Of a stretch of 64,000 nt of DNA, positions 50,006 to 62,860 are shown piece after piece; the stretch's first letter is position 1, and every line of letters begins with the position of its first letter. The notes under the pieces were generated by a model, which saw only the letters and a list, made by a program, of their open reading frames with translations, ran no database searches and was not told the DNA's origin. Both the position numbers and the translations under genes were made by a program. The DNA lies in assembly GCF_051014685.1 (NCBI RefSeq), contig NC_135054.1:8870001-8934000 (forward strand), in the 5' to 3' direction. Origin of the DNA: Ptiloglossa arizonensis (lineage: Eukaryota; Arthropoda; Insecta; Hymenoptera; Colletidae).

Positions 50006-50515
50006 AATAGTTCGTCACTGATTTAAATAATTCCTATAGAGACAATAAAATGTGTGATACGACAAAGTGACACAAAAAATCAAAAGTATACAATTCACCT
50101 GTGTATCAGTTGCTTTTTCAGCCAATTTCTCTATAGGAAAAGAATCAGTGACCATTCTTTTTTTACATAAATAATAATGTAACAACAAACAGTTAGTAGA
50201 TAAAATATTTCTTTTAAACACACTTGCAGTACAAAGTGAACAAATATGTAATGTTAGTTTCAAACAATTAAGAGAGGAACAGATTCAACAAACGCATGCA
50301 ACTAAAATAAAATGTACGAGGGTAAATGTAACTTGCAAATACCAAGATATCATTTCTTTTTAATATGAGAAAGTCAAGTAAAAAATCTAATTATAACTGA
50401 ACTAATAATGCGGTAACAAACAATGATATGCAATTAATTTCATGATTTTTTTTCTTTCATTATTCTAATTAAAACGAGAGAATTAGTATGTTGGGACGTG
50501 TTGAACATACAATGA
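50006..50515. other. Intergenic stretch and pyruvate kinase 3' flank
   Basis: AT-rich, no exon recognised. The right part should hold the pyruvate kinase 3' UTR (minus strand). Confidence 0.5.
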
Positions 50516-53500
50516 TTATATTATATCTTCGTACGAATCTGTATCGCTAAGTTTAGTACATACATCTTCATCTTCAGGAATTTCTAGGTCTACGTACATA
50601 ATACGAATCGTATTCGTAAATCCTGAGCCTCGCTTCCATCCGGTAACGGCAACGACTGCATCTCCAGTTTTAACGAAACCACGACTTTTGCCGAAATTCA
50701 ATCCAAACTGCACCCGTACGTCAACATCTTTAATCCAATTATCCAGTGGCGCCTCTGCAGAAAATAAGTAAAAGAATGATATTTCTTTTAATTATCGAAG
50801 TGATCATATTATTTTATCATAATGCATTTTAAATTGCTGACAAAATTAACTCATCATATTCGCATAACTACAAAAGAAGTTTCATTATTATTGACACTAT
50901 AGTAAAACCTCCATTATTCGAACAATCATTATTTATATATTCGACTATCCGAACAGTATATATTTACCCTAGAGTCTTGTATTTTCTTTTATATCGAAAT
51001 AAATACATTTATATTATTTGACAATGATATTCTATGAAACCTTTTTTTATAACTGAACTAATTATCCAAGATTATTGTATACCAATCTCTCGTAATACTG
51101 TCTATTACCTTTATAATAAAGTGGTAGAATGCCACGGTATAGATGGGCTTGTCTTGCAACTTGATGGAATCTAGTTACTGCAATAATTGGACAATGGGGT
51201 CTGTATTTTGCAATTAGATGCGCAGAACGTCCAGAGGTTGTGATTACTATAATGACACTTGCTAAACACTTCATAGATTCTTCCACAGCAGCAATTGCAA
51301 CAGTATGCGTAGTATCAATTGGAGGTATAGCTTTGCTACTAAGATCATGGAATATCTGTGTTTGCCAAATGGCCGCTTCTGCTTCCTTACAAATATTAGC
51401 CATTGTACGTACACATTCCAATGGATAGAGTCCTTTGGCAGTTTCACCTAAATATTTAAACATTAGCATAGAAATTAATGTACTAAACTCTAATACATAG
51501 TAAAATTCACGTTATTTAATTTTTTAGACATAATTTGAATATATATATTATTAGTCGTTTCATAACTAATATAACAAAATGTGTACATAATATAACATCA
51601 GTACCTGATAACATAACACAATCTGCACCATCGAGAACAGCATTGGCTACATCTGATGTTTCAGCTCGAGTTGCACGTGGTTTCTTTACCATAGATTCAA
51701 GCATCTGTGTAGCACAAATTACAGGTTTGCCAACTTTATTGCACCTGCTGATTATACATTTTTGCGCCAGAAATACTTTTTCTGGTGGAATTTCAATACC
51801 AAGATCACCGCGAGCTACCATAATACCATCGGAAGCTTTAATAATTTCATCAAGATTCGTCATGCCTTGCTGATTTTCAATTTTTGATATTATCTTAATA
51901 TTCTTGCCCTTTTCGCCAAGAATTGCCGAAATTTCTGTTAAAGCTGCAGCATTTCTAATAAACGAAGCAAAAATCATATCTACTTCTTGTTCAACGCCGA
52001 ACTTTAAATCAGATTTATCTTTTTCAGAGACTGCTGGTAAATCTACTGCTACGCCAGGTAAATTGACACCTTTACGAGAACCTAGCATACCACCGTTTTC
52101 AATGGTGGTTGTAATAACATCAGGACCTGAAAAATATTAAAATGAAACATACAATACATTTTCATTTATTTACTGCGGTAAATTTAAGGTAGCCAAAGAA
52201 ATATATTTTGTTACGGACTTGAAGTTTTGTGATTGATAACAAAAATTTATCCCAAGTTTCAATTTTTCATTTCGACTTAGGAAGTATTAAAGGGCGAAAT
52301 TATGTTCCTACACAATTTCTCTCATCATACTGTATAGAAAATCTGGACAAAAATTAGCATCTTGTCAATCTCGACATTTCAGTTACTGTGATACATATAA
52401 TAGAACTTTTTCCAACTTTTTAATTGTAAATCGACATGGTAAACATTTTTTAAAAATCTCAAGAATGCTAAAAAATACCCTTTTTTATCATAACGATGTT
52501 ACAAAAATAGATTTATATTTTATTGTTTATATATTATTGTTACTATTGTCCTCAATATTTTCAAGTTCTTTTATTAGAGGCAACATAGTTAAATTATTTG
52601 CTGATATTTAGCTTTTTCGTTTATTGATATTTGGTTTCCATGTTAGTTTTTCATCCAGAATAAAGCCAAGTATCTTAACATTGTTAACGTATTTTGTTTT
52701 AAAATTCCCTAGGAAGAGTTTATGGCGTATAAAGGTTTCGTTTTATGATGAATAAAACGAAATTGCACACGTGATTTTTTAATAAACTGCAATTAACATT
52801 AATATGACAATATAAAATGTATATATTCATAATACGTACTGACTGCAGTCACGATGAGAGAAATCAAACCATCATCAACGTAAACGCGATTTCCAACCTT
52901 CAACACCTTAGAAATATTCTCGTAATCCACATAAACCACATTGGCGTTACCCTTCTCCATAAGCGATTTATCAATAGACAATTTAATGGTTTCACCCTTG
53001 ACTAGCTCGACTTCGGCAGACCCGCCCTAATAAGAAACAACCGATTAAATATTATACTTTATGTAGCAAAATAAATAAAATATTAGAATATACAAGTACA
53101 TATTCTTCATTCGCCACTAATTCAACAAATTATTATTCAATATTTCATAACAGTCACGATATGAAACATAATTGCAACATTTATTACGCTTAAACAGTTT
53201 TTCGCGTTTCTCCTTGCTATACTTAAAAAAAAGAAAAGAAAAAAAACTTGCAGAAGATAACTATAATATAAGAAGTAACAGTGAAAGAAAATATCATATT
53301 ATATTACAGTAATTCAATTCGAATAATTGAATAAGTGAAAAGTACGAAAATGAATAAAACAAATTGTACGTACTCCTTCTAAAAGTCCAGTACGAATTTC
53401 GGGACCCTTAGTGTCGAGAGCAATGGCGACAGGAGTATTAATGCCGGAACTAGCAGAAAGATTCTTCTGTGCTTGTCTCACGTTAGCAATAGTCTGGGCG

Positions 53501-53718
53501 TGGTATTCGTGCGATCCGTGAGAAAAATTCAGTCGTGCAATGTTCATACCCGTTTGAATCATCTTCTCAAGGGTTTCGACAGAATTTGACGCCGGTCCAA
53601 TTGTGCAAATGATTCCCGAAAGTCGAACGAACGACGCACGACTTTCAATGTCCAGGGCACACATGTGATCCAACTGGCTTTGAGCGTACAAAACTTGAGT
53701 ATTCGGTGTCCCAGACAT
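50516..53718 (-). CDS. PyK: Pyruvate kinase
   Basis: Catalyses phosphoenolpyruvate + ADP to pyruvate + ATP, the last step of glycolysis, in the cytosol. Minus-strand exons 53718-53374, 53026-52840, 52126-51605, 51447-51109 and 50754-50516 join in frame to 543 residues (vertebrate enzymes are about 530). Motifs in order: [25 protein letters not shown], the B-domain YVDDGLISL, the active-site signature [57 protein letters not shown] followed by SGETAKG across an exon join, and [14 protein letters not shown] near the end. An acidic tail ([20 protein letters not shown]) extends past the usual C-terminus. The ATG at 53718 directly follows an acceptor AG, so transcripts start further upstream. The intron before exon 3 holds a LINE fragment. 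Confidence 0.96.
52609..52772 (-). pseudogene. Jockey-like LINE reverse transcriptase fragment
   Basis: Inside the pyruvate kinase intron (52127-52839) the minus strand reads [23 protein letters not shown]. This fits the VKFLGVILDKKLTWKPHI motif just after the catalytic domain of Jockey/CR1-type reverse transcriptases. About 40 residues are recognisable, with a frameshift at the upstream end. Confidence 0.7.
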
Positions 53719-54733
53719 CTACAAAACATGTAACACTTAAGTTGAATTTGTATACAATGAAACTATTTCGGTACTATTTGAAAAAATCATTAAGCAATTT
53801 AGCCTAGAGGCGTTAATCGAAGCTTGTACACAGTAGTACCAGACTTATGCGAAAAATACGGACTGAACATTCGCATAGACACGGGATTTACCGTGAGTTC
53901 TTTTCAGAAACGAAACTGAAATTTATTTCGAGCCTAGACTCGGTTACGCATGAAACGTCCGATGAGGACGTACACTAAAAGTAAGCGCAAAGCTATCACA
54001 TTTCATATTACAGGTATTGAAAGTGATACCACACACGTATCAGTGAGACAGCTGCTAATGCGAAGTGATAACTTTGATATTTCTCATTGTACCCTCGTGA
54101 GAATACTATCTACAAACTAACAAGATTTATTTGATGAAAATCGGACCAAATATGATCTTGTTTCGACTACTTTTCATTACATGTGCTTAGAAGTCTTTCA
54201 AAAATGATTCCAATGATATAATTAAAAACAGCCCGAATAAAGTCGTATTCAGAATTATTTTCATCAGGCACACTTCATTAATCCATTAACAATACTTCCA
54301 CGATGGTGCAATAAGAAATACAGAAGTTTTTAGAATTTTACTATCACAATTGCCGGCTGCTCAAACTGAAGAATCGTGAACAGTAAGTAGATAGGACAAT
54401 TCTTTCATATATATCCGGAGTGAAATCTTCGCATACAGTCAGACACTAATGTATCCTTTAATCGAGAAAACAATTATACAAAATTGAATAAAAAAAAAGA
54501 GATAGAAGTTTATTAAAGGTTAAATCTACATAAATAAAGAATTTAACTACTGTGCAGAGAACTATATTTAAGGCAGAACCATTTGGCTTGTCAACGTACA
54601 TTTTGCCAACTTACTTTTCACTTCTTGCACTTTACCTCATTTTCCTCTTTACAAAAAATCCAAACCTGCATGCGCACACTTTCTTTCTTAAACAGAGTAG
54701 TAAGCTAGTGTAGGGTCAAACTCGGCAACTTAC

Positions 54734-54770
54734 CTAGTGTGGTGCTCGGTCAGATATATGACCTTGCCAA
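54734..54770 (-). promoter_or_regulatory. Possible alternative non-coding first exon of pyruvate kinase
   Basis: A strong minus-strand donor (CACACTAG|GTAAGTTGC, exon end 54734) lies between the coding ATG exon (acceptor 53719) and the more distal start exon at 55955. CATATATC lies just upstream. It could be a second promoter for pyruvate kinase; only the donor is clear. Confidence 0.35.
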
Positions 54771-55928
54771 GAAAACTTTTTGCCTTAACTCTAGTATATG
54801 TTATTAACCTTCGTTTGGCAATGCGTGGATCTGTTCAAATCCAAGCTTATCTGAACGAAAGTTCATTATTTTTTCACTGTACAGAGTATATGAAAACAGG
54901 TGCCCGAAATTTTACAAGGTGAGTCTACGTGCAAAAATAAGAGAGAAGACTAAAAAGGATAAATAGTAAGTGACACACGCCAATTGTATTGAAATATTGG
55001 TCAATTGTTCGTTAGACCAACCGAAGAACTTTGCCACATTTGATTGGTACTACTCTTGTATAATAATTTCAAAGGGACTTTAGTTTTCGTAGTCCATTGG
55101 GTATCGACCGAAATCAAATGAGTCAAAGGAATTAAAAAGTATATGGTTGGAGTAAATATTAACAAAGTTATGGAACTCTGAATTTTATCATTTTTTTTAG
55201 TACAAATAAAATTTGAAAAAAAAAAAGAAAAGAAATTTGACGTCTATAGTCAAGAACCACCTTATTACACATCTAATACTTTACACATATCAACAGGGAT
55301 CAGCAATCTACCATTCTACGTAAGTAGATTAAAATTAGAGAAGTATGAACAGAATACTTCTCTCATCAGCGTACGAATAATTAATTTATATTGATAAATC
55401 AAAGTACTTTTTGCGTATATAGGTTCATTTCTTATTTAGTATGAACAAGGTATTTTAGATCTACAAAGCGAGTTTGTTTTTAGCTTCAGATTCATTACAG
55501 TTAAGACCAATTTCTAATAGAGTCAAGGAACATTTTATTAGAAATAAGACAGACATTATTCAATTCGTGAGTAGAGTATACTCCACACATGAATCATGTT
55601 CTGAATATTTTCAAGTCCAGCAATCGCAGTCTCGTTTCTTCCTTCTATCTTTAACTCACCGCAAATTATAACGAATGCACTCTAATACGTGAATTACTCA
55701 GAATTACGTGAAAGTCAAGAGATCACGTGTTAAATAGAACAATCACAAGTATATTAATGTGTATTGTCATAAACATTCGGCAAGATTTGTTACAGCAATT
55801 TGAAATCGCTTCTAGAATTGCAACAACAATTTCTACAAGACAACTCAAACATGACAAAAAGTAGCAACAGGCAAAATAAAATCATTCCAAAACAATATAC
55901 ATACTAAGTGACTTGTAAGGTATAATAC

Positions 55929-55955
55929 CTGATCGTAGTTGGTGATCCAGACCAT
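55929..55955 (-). CDS. PyK: Optional first coding exon of pyruvate kinase (9 codons)
   Basis: The minus strand reads MVWITNYDQ and then a donor (GATCAG|GTATTA). The phase is 0, so it joins in frame to the exon starting at 53718 and would give a 552-residue isoform. The local sequence is GC-richer, as at promoters. The splice is inferred; use of the internal ATG at 53718 with a non-coding first exon is the alternative. Confidence 0.5.
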
Positions 55956-56394
55956 TTTTGCAGGCTGCGCAAATAAATACGAGACAGGAATTAGTGGCAA
56001 TACTGTTTTGACGACACCCCATCTACGTCTGGCTGCATACGTCGGTGCACGTAGTGCACACTGCTTATCAAGTAAGCAATGGAAGTTTTGCGACGAGCAG
56101 AAGTAGAGAGGGAAATTGAAGACGTCCAATGGACGTATTAGACGATGGCGATGCCAATACATACAGCGAGTGTACCAAATTTCAAGTAGTGACATTCTAT
56201 TTCGAATTGCTTATTGGTAGACAGCGGATGTTTATGCACTTAATGTATGTTGAAATATGCAAATATGATACGTACACTATGAAAACATAATATTAGAATA
56301 AATGCAGAAATATAACAGTACATGCAAAAAATATGTGACATACATATGATAAGTGTAATGAAAATATACAATAATAATGACAGCTTTAGTTTTT
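55956..56394. other. Upstream region of pyruvate kinase
   Basis: Likely promoter and 5' UTR region of pyruvate kinase (minus strand) up to about 56200. No specific element identified. Confidence 0.35.
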
Positions 56395-57085
56395 ACCGAT
56401 TATGATTACAATTTAAATTACAATAAGCTGTGGGCATTCTTTCTATGTTAGTTGCAAGTAATTGACGACGTTTGTCAGTTAAGATCAATTTATAAGCGGA
56501 AAATGATCGTTCGACATTGCACGATGTGATTGAAGCGTACTTAAATTTAGCCCAATGGTGGACCGTGGGCGGTTGTGAGATTGGGGCTCACGACCGCCCT
56601 TCGTACCGCCCCCTACGGAAAGTGGCAACGGGATAGCGTGGCCTGCCCCGCCTCTGGGCGTTCAGGCGCTGAGAAAAGTGGGAGGGGTGGGCCTTCGGCC
56701 TCCCAACGAGAATGTGAGAGGACACGGCGATCGTGCTGCACGGAGAGGGGAGCGGGAAAGGCGGGGCATCCGAAGCTCTGATGCATTTAGTTCCCGGTGC
56801 CTCTCCAAGAACATGCGAGGATAGCCACCGTGGTGGATTTTAGTGGGTAGGTCCCGCATCCGGTGTTTCTGAATGCGAGAAATTCCAAACTCCCCTTGGC
56901 CCCACCCTAGAAGTGGAGGGAATCTTTTGAAGATTTCCCCCACGTTAAAAAAAAGCCCAATAGCGGTCTTCAATTTTCATTAGCCTTTCAACAATTTCGC
57001 TTCTTAAAAGAGTAGTTCTAGTGTTAAATTTTAATTTCGCTTGTAGCGAATTAGTTTGGCAATTTAGTAAATATTGGCTTTTAGA
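56395..57085 (-). pseudogene. hAT transposase C-terminal region, split by an R1-like insertion
   Basis: The minus strand from about 57085 reads LLRSEIVERLMKIEDRYWA. After skipping 56557-56954 it continues KFKYASITSCNVERSFSAYK and LILTDKRRQLLATNIERM. ERSFSxYKxILTDxR is the hAT dimerisation (hATC) signature. With the insertion removed the frame is open through this part, so the insertion interrupted a coding sequence. The rest of the transposase upstream is not recognised. Confidence 0.8.
56557..56954 (+). mobile_element. 5'-truncated R1-like LINE 3' end with poly-A and target-site duplication
   Basis: A GC-rich 398-bp insertion ending in poly-A, flanked by the 7-bp duplication GCCCAAT (56550-56556 and 56955-56961). 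An Arg/Glu-rich frame (SQRECERTRRSC) and a following GGATTTTAGTGGGTAGGTCC resemble the 3' end of R1-clade LINEs. It sits inside the hAT fragment on the opposite strand. Confidence 0.75.
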
Positions 57086-57572
57086 GATACATATGATAAA
57101 TGTAAATGAAATATGCAATATAGTTTTGCGTTTATCTTTAAATATGTATATGCAAAACATACGAAATATACAAAATATGTAAAATAAATGATACACAATT
57201 TGCAACCTTCTAAAAAGCGAAATAAGTTTTTATCTAAGTTCCACTTTATTATCACATTTCGATAAGAATATCATTTGCATAAACATCCGCAATCTGCTTA
57301 TTGGTATAAAATACATTGAATAAATTTCCATAAACAATATACAAATAACACTAACTTATGCATAATACTTAAAAATGTATGTTCACTCAACTTGTCATGA
57401 AAATGGCAACGTGTTAATTTAAATTAATTTAAACAAGATTAATACTTGTGACAAATAGATGATTCCTATTTCTACCCGCTCGAACAGCGACTAACCTCAT
57501 TACAATTTTTATTAAAATAAATATTAGAGTATTAGTAGAGCACATTTAAATTATCATAGTTTATATGGATAC

Positions 57573-57929
57573 TTGAAAATCGAGAATGAAGAAAAGAAAG
57601 GAAGGAATGAAACTAAAAAGGGAAATACACAATTGGAACGAGCAGTTTTTGGACGAAATCGATACAATCCTAAGTTATATAAAAGGAGAATTAAGAGAAG
57701 AATAGAGTATAAAAGAATAGAATGCTTGGCACAATGTTTTAAAGGCGAGGTTTCTCAAATGCAACCCGATGAAGAAATGAAATCTGATTTCACATATTAT
57801 TCAAAGGTAAAGATAAACTGTTGCTCAATTATGAAAAGTTTCTTTACCTTCGAAATAAATTTACGTCAAATATATCTATTCATTTGTCTTTCATCAAATA
57901 AAGATATCTCGGATTACTTAACCTTTTGA
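57573..57929 (+). other. Lys/Arg-rich open frame, unidentified
   Basis: A 118-codon plus-strand frame with a basic N-terminal two thirds (FGRNRYNPKLYKRRIKRRIE, CLAQCFKGEVSQMQPDEEMK). I do not recognise it. It lies between two transposon remnants and could be a retroelement piece. A possible donor (TTCAAAG|GTAAAG) is near 57807. Not called as a gene. Confidence 0.25.
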
Positions 57930-58003
57930 ATGATAGACAAATATTAAATATTTTTTTTGTAGTACGAAAGATTGATTTATATAAAAATGTTTTCCTAAAG
58001 AGG

Positions 58004-58320
58004 CCTATATTGGACCAATTAGTCATCTCAAATAAGTATGTTAGGACCGGTACTGCATATGTATTGATTGCTTTGAATATATCTTTGACTTTTAATTCTG
58101 ACTGGAGTATTTCGTGTGAATCTTTGTTTGTACTTCTTTTTGTGTATGTGATTTATGCTTGCATATTTTGTTCAAATCTGAGGTATTTATATGTATTTTC
58201 GGTTTCCATGTTCCGTACTATTTTGTCGTTAAGTGTCTTTATTGTATTTTGTATTTTCCTCTTTCTATTGTTAATATTTTTCATTTTTCATTAATTCTAC
58301 TATTATTTTTAAGAGCAAAA
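58004..58320 (-). pseudogene. LINE reverse transcriptase C-terminal fragment
   Basis: The minus strand reads ETENTYKYLRFEQNMQA, stop, then KVKDIFKAINTYAVPVLTYL. YKYLGFEQ and FKAINTYAVPVLTY are the conserved thumb-region motifs of a LINE group found in many animals. At least one stop interrupts it. A further minus-strand frame at 58594-58760 (FKLHGFLLKTNKSTLF) may belong to the same or another LINE. Confidence 0.65.
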
Positions 58321-58799
58321 TTTGTATTCGTTGATGTACAATGGGTGGTTCAGTGTGTGCTGTGGCATTCCCTCCAGTGTTTGATTTTGAAACCATGTTT
58401 GATTCTATTGAGTGTATTTTTAATAAAGGATGGAGAATCTCTTTCGAATATTCCTCATTGTATCTTGATTTCATTTGTTTCGGTATGTGCACGATTTGTT
58501 TGTACGTGTATCTTTCATAACTATGCCATTTTTAAAATGTCTGAGAATAAACAACACTTGGTATATCATGCTTTATTATGGTAAAATTACAGCTTAGTGA
58601 CTTTGTCCTAAATCAACGTACTTTTCTTTCAATTTCAGGATTGGGAGAGGTTGACAAAATAATGTGCTTTTGTTAGTTTTTAACAAAAAACCATGTAATT
58701 TGAAGAAACTCCAGAATGTGTGGGGCAATCCCGATGGATTTATTGGTATGTTATAGAACATAAAATTTAGCATACCTTTTTCCTTAACAACCACCGTTT

Positions 58800-61700
58800 G
58801 GGCTTATCTCTCAAAATATTTCTCAGAAACTATCGTCACTAACAGACTGATCCAGTGTATACATGTATCAGGATGATGATGTGAGAGCGTTTCATCGCTG
58901 CTCGTCTACTGTTCCTAAACCACTACAACCAGACTGTGTAAATAACGAACGAACAAAGAATTTTATTAAATTTGCACTTGCTAGCAATTTGTTGTGAAAA
59001 AGACCCATGAATGGGAGAGCCTGTTGAAATAACCACACTAACCACAAAACCTGTTACCTAGAGTAACAGGTCGATAAGATAAATTGGCAGTGAAAAATGT
59101 GCATAAGTTCTGCAAACATTTAATTTGACCAGATGCTATCTTTAAATAATCTTTTATATTCAACAAAAAAAATTCAATGAATCAAAATTAAAATTAACTT
59201 AATTTTAAATTAATTAAAAAATATAAAAGAACAACTGATTGTCTTTCTAAAATATTTGAGAGCTACTAGTATGCATAAATATACTGTAAATAAATTCTCA
59301 CACTTTTTAGGATGTCATTTTCTAAAATATCTGGAAGCTACTAATATACATGAATATATACCATGGCCCCGAATTCATGATACGAATAGGGTTAGAGAGA
59401 TTTTATAAAATAAAACAAAAATAAAGAATAATAAAATTGCATCGAAGGTTTTGTTTTCGAGAAAAATGCATTTGAAAATAAATGTGATATATGTATATCA
59501 GTGGATATATACACTCAATTTATATTAGAATCAATGGTAAAGTCGATAACAAATTGTAAAGAAAAGGAGACAAACTTTATGTAAGATATATCACCTTAAT
59601 GGTCAACTTGAACAATATAAACAAACAATTACATTTACAAAAAGAAAATCAAAAGTGGGATGTATAAATCATAGAAAGGATGTATGTAAATACGGCTACA
59701 CTTTCGAAAAGCTCCAATAAACGACCGGCGTAAAATTTGGGGAAAAAATAACAATAGAAAGGGTAGATGCTAAATATAAAATTTTAGTTTTGGGTATTTG
59801 ATAGTTTCTGAAATAATAATAAAAAACTTTCCGTACAATACATTGACTTCAGTCTATACAAGAGTTATCAATATAGAAATCGTCAAGTTCCTTTTATTAA
59901 TATTTCAAAAATTATTAAATACTCGAAATTAAAATTTTTTATTTGAAATAAACTCTCCCTCCTTCCTCTCTTCGCCAAATTTGGTACTTAATGACCACTG
60001 AAGTTCTCCAGTAAAACGTACGAATATAAGTTAATAAATATGATAATAAATTTTACAAAAATTAATGCCTCAAAACTATCAATAAATGCTGCTACTTTAA
60101 AAAAAATCAAAATTATATCAAATCTTACACGATTTGAAATTGCTCATCTAAGAATGTCATTAACCTAATAACTGTCATGGAAAACAATTAAAGAAATATT
60201 ATTTATATCTCTTACCGAAACGTTATTAACTTGGTCATTCAAATATTGAAATAAGTATTCGCAATGCGAAACAGATATTAAAAATTGTTGAAAAAAAAAA
60301 ATTACCTACAACTGCAATGAAAATCACAGACTTTAAGGTACACGTAAATCGTCCGTTTGCATTGATTATCGCCACCGTCTAAAGATGTCTGAATATTACT
60401 TAATTAAACTACTAACTTCTAAACCATTACACACTTCAAGATAAAAATAGATATACAGTAATATGCAACAGTATTGGGCACATTTTTATGTAGATAATAA
60501 ATAGTAAACTACGAATATCGTTTAAAGGTTTATTTATACTATTAACAGACCGAGCACGACTCGAGCTTGAAACAACTTTACCGTCAAAACCCGAATCAAC
60601 AGTATTTTGTCATTATTATTTATTATACAATTACGTCGGACGAAGGCTGAACAACGTTCAGACAAATCGCGTGTAAAATTCGTTAGCAACGATCTTTCAA
60701 CAAATTCGTTCAGTCATCGGGCGTAAATTTACAATTCGATATAATGATAAAATACTGTCGAGTTGTGTTTTGATATTGCAATCGTTTCGAAATTGGCTTG
60801 TACTTGACTTATTGATAGTATAAATGACCTCTACTCGTGATTCATTAATAAATATTTATGTTGACGATAATTCATCCGGGTAAAAGTTTATTTAAATAAC
60901 GTATATGAGTAAATAAACATTTTTTTTTCTTATGTAAAACGATAAAACTGTACTGTTACGTATATGAATAACTATGGTGTGTATAGTACAGCGTATAGTA
61001 CGCGTAACATGTATCTACGGTATTTATGTTACTTTTAGGTAGTTGGTGTAATTTTTGGTATTGTTATAATTTTTGTACGATTTGTATGTCACTTTTGTTG
61101 TACGCGTAGTATAGTAACACTCGCTTAGGTAGCTCATTTAAATAACTCGGAAATTGACATTGCAATTGACCCGAATCAGTAGCAATGTTACTTCAGGAAT
61201 TGTTTCAAACCTCGGGCTCCTTGACAAGAAAAGCTAATGTTTCAAAACAACACTCGTTCGACTTTACAAATGAAAATTTCTTATTTCTTTATCTCAACTT
61301 TATAACAACTCTGTGTGCGTGCGTGGGCTTACCTGACGGATATTTAGTGTCGTATATAGACTACTATAGAATTTTTACGTAATTTTTGTTTGTGAAGCGA
61401 TTGTCAGAAATTAACGTAATGTCAACATCACGTGTGTAGATAAACGTTTTCAATTCGTACAATCTTTGTTGTAGTCCATTGCTGTTCCAGGTTGCTATTT
61501 TGATAATTCCATCCATTATTTATTTTTGCAAGTAGTTCTAACATGATAGTTAATTGTCGCGTTTATGGTTGTAAAAGTGAGGTTTGTGCAGTCAGCATAT
61601 TAGTTATAAATTCTGTGTTTTTGATTGTTTGGATAATAATAATTGTTTCATTTCTAAAGTAAGAATTTCAGTGGTGTATGCTTGTATGAGCAAGTTTGAT

Positions 61701-61889
61701 TGGTGGTGTTACTTATTTTGTTGTACAGATACTTGAGCGTAAGATCTTTTATACGTGATGGAACTATGGTTGTGGCTTCGAAGTGGTGGTATGACCATTG
61801 ATTTTTATTAATTACGCTCAGATAAGGTTCGGTGCTTGTTCTTAGAGTAGAAAATAGCTTTAGCTGCAGTTGTTTACATACTGTGCAAT
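58800..61889. other. Intergenic stretch, nothing recognised
   Basis: AT-rich. No exon, RNA gene or named repeat could be supported. Its right end adjoins the LINE ORF1 remnant. Confidence 0.5.
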
Positions 61890-62860
61890 CTTTATAGCTT
61901 GCAGAATGATTTCCTTGGCAGCTACATTTTACAATTTTTACTTTGACCTTTTGTAAGCATTGCAGTGTTAGGTGATTGCCTGCACACTTGACACGTGCGA
62001 GTAATCTATGAGAATGATTTTTTGTGCGCCCAAACGCTTGGCAACGGAAGCATTGTGGTATGTTTCGCTTTGGCCTTCGAGGTTCAAACTTAACTACAGG
62101 TATTTAATCATTTATCTATATCGTATATATTTTTGTTCTTGTCGTTTGGTTCGAATTCAATAATAAAGAGAGGTAACGGTTGTTCGGAATTAAATTTAAT
62201 TGTGTTGCTCTAACCGAATAAAGTAGTGTTTGACTCCTTTAATTATTCTGTTTGGGTTAGTTTTCGGATGCATTCCTCGAAGAATTACTTTATAACTTCT
62301 GTCTGTTTTAGATTGGAAGGTGTGGAAGTTCGCATTCTTGTTTCTTAGAATATCTACTATTTTTTTTGTAAAGATTCGACGTATTTAATTGTAATAATTT
62401 TTGATTATTCTTTAGCCATTTTAATACAAAATTATTGCCGTCTGCTTGTTGTTCGACTACTTCTATTAACGTATCTACAATTTGCGCTTATATAAATATT
62501 GAAGGATGTTTAGTTATTTCGGTTATCGTGATATTACTAGGTTAATCTTCGTTTGTGTTTACATATGCTAAAACGCTGTATGTGTTATTTCTAGAAATGT
62601 CTTGTAGCCATGTTTCAGTTTGTAATGATGCATGTGTGTCTGACAAGAAGTCTGTCACTTCTATGATCGGGTGGATTTTCCTTTCCTTATTTGCAACTGA
62701 CCTTTAGGCTGATTTAAATGACTGACCCATTGTGACGACATCGCTGACGGTGGCATTCGGTAATTTTACAGTTGTGTATTCCTTTCCTATTTTGGACATT
62801 TTTAACCGAATAGGCAGTATTGTTGGCTCGGTTTCCGTGCCGTTAATATACACAACCACG
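61890..62860 (-). pseudogene. Jockey-like LINE ORF1 (gag-like, PRE_C2HC and zinc-knuckle) remnant
   Basis: In minus-strand order: VVYINGTETEPTILPIRLK (from 62857); ITKHPSIFI, stop, AQIVDTLIEV; NFVLKWLKNNQKLLQLNTSN; NANFHTFQSKTDRSYKVILR GMHPKTN; after a frameshift PLPLFIIEFEPNDKNKNIYD; then VEPRRPKRNIPQCFRCQAFG and VKCAGNHLTLQC. This is the order of Jockey/TRAS-type ORF1 proteins: PRE_C2HC region followed by CCHC knuckles. Several knuckle residues are lost (for example His to Arg), and stops and frameshifts are frequent. ORF2 should lie at lower coordinates but is not recognisable. Confidence 0.8.

Noticed and set aside
53950..53985. GAAACGTCCGATGAGGACGT near 53958 looked like a hammerhead ribozyme core
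   Set aside because: The conserved parts are in the wrong order and spacing (GAAAC directly precedes a CGATGAG without the needed stems, and no GAAA follows stem II), so no valid hammerhead folds.
55845..56195. 116-codon minus-strand frame upstream of pyruvate kinase
   Set aside because: Only the internal MVWITNYDQ followed by a donor makes sense, as a first exon; the rest has no family match and looks like 5' UTR or promoter sequence.
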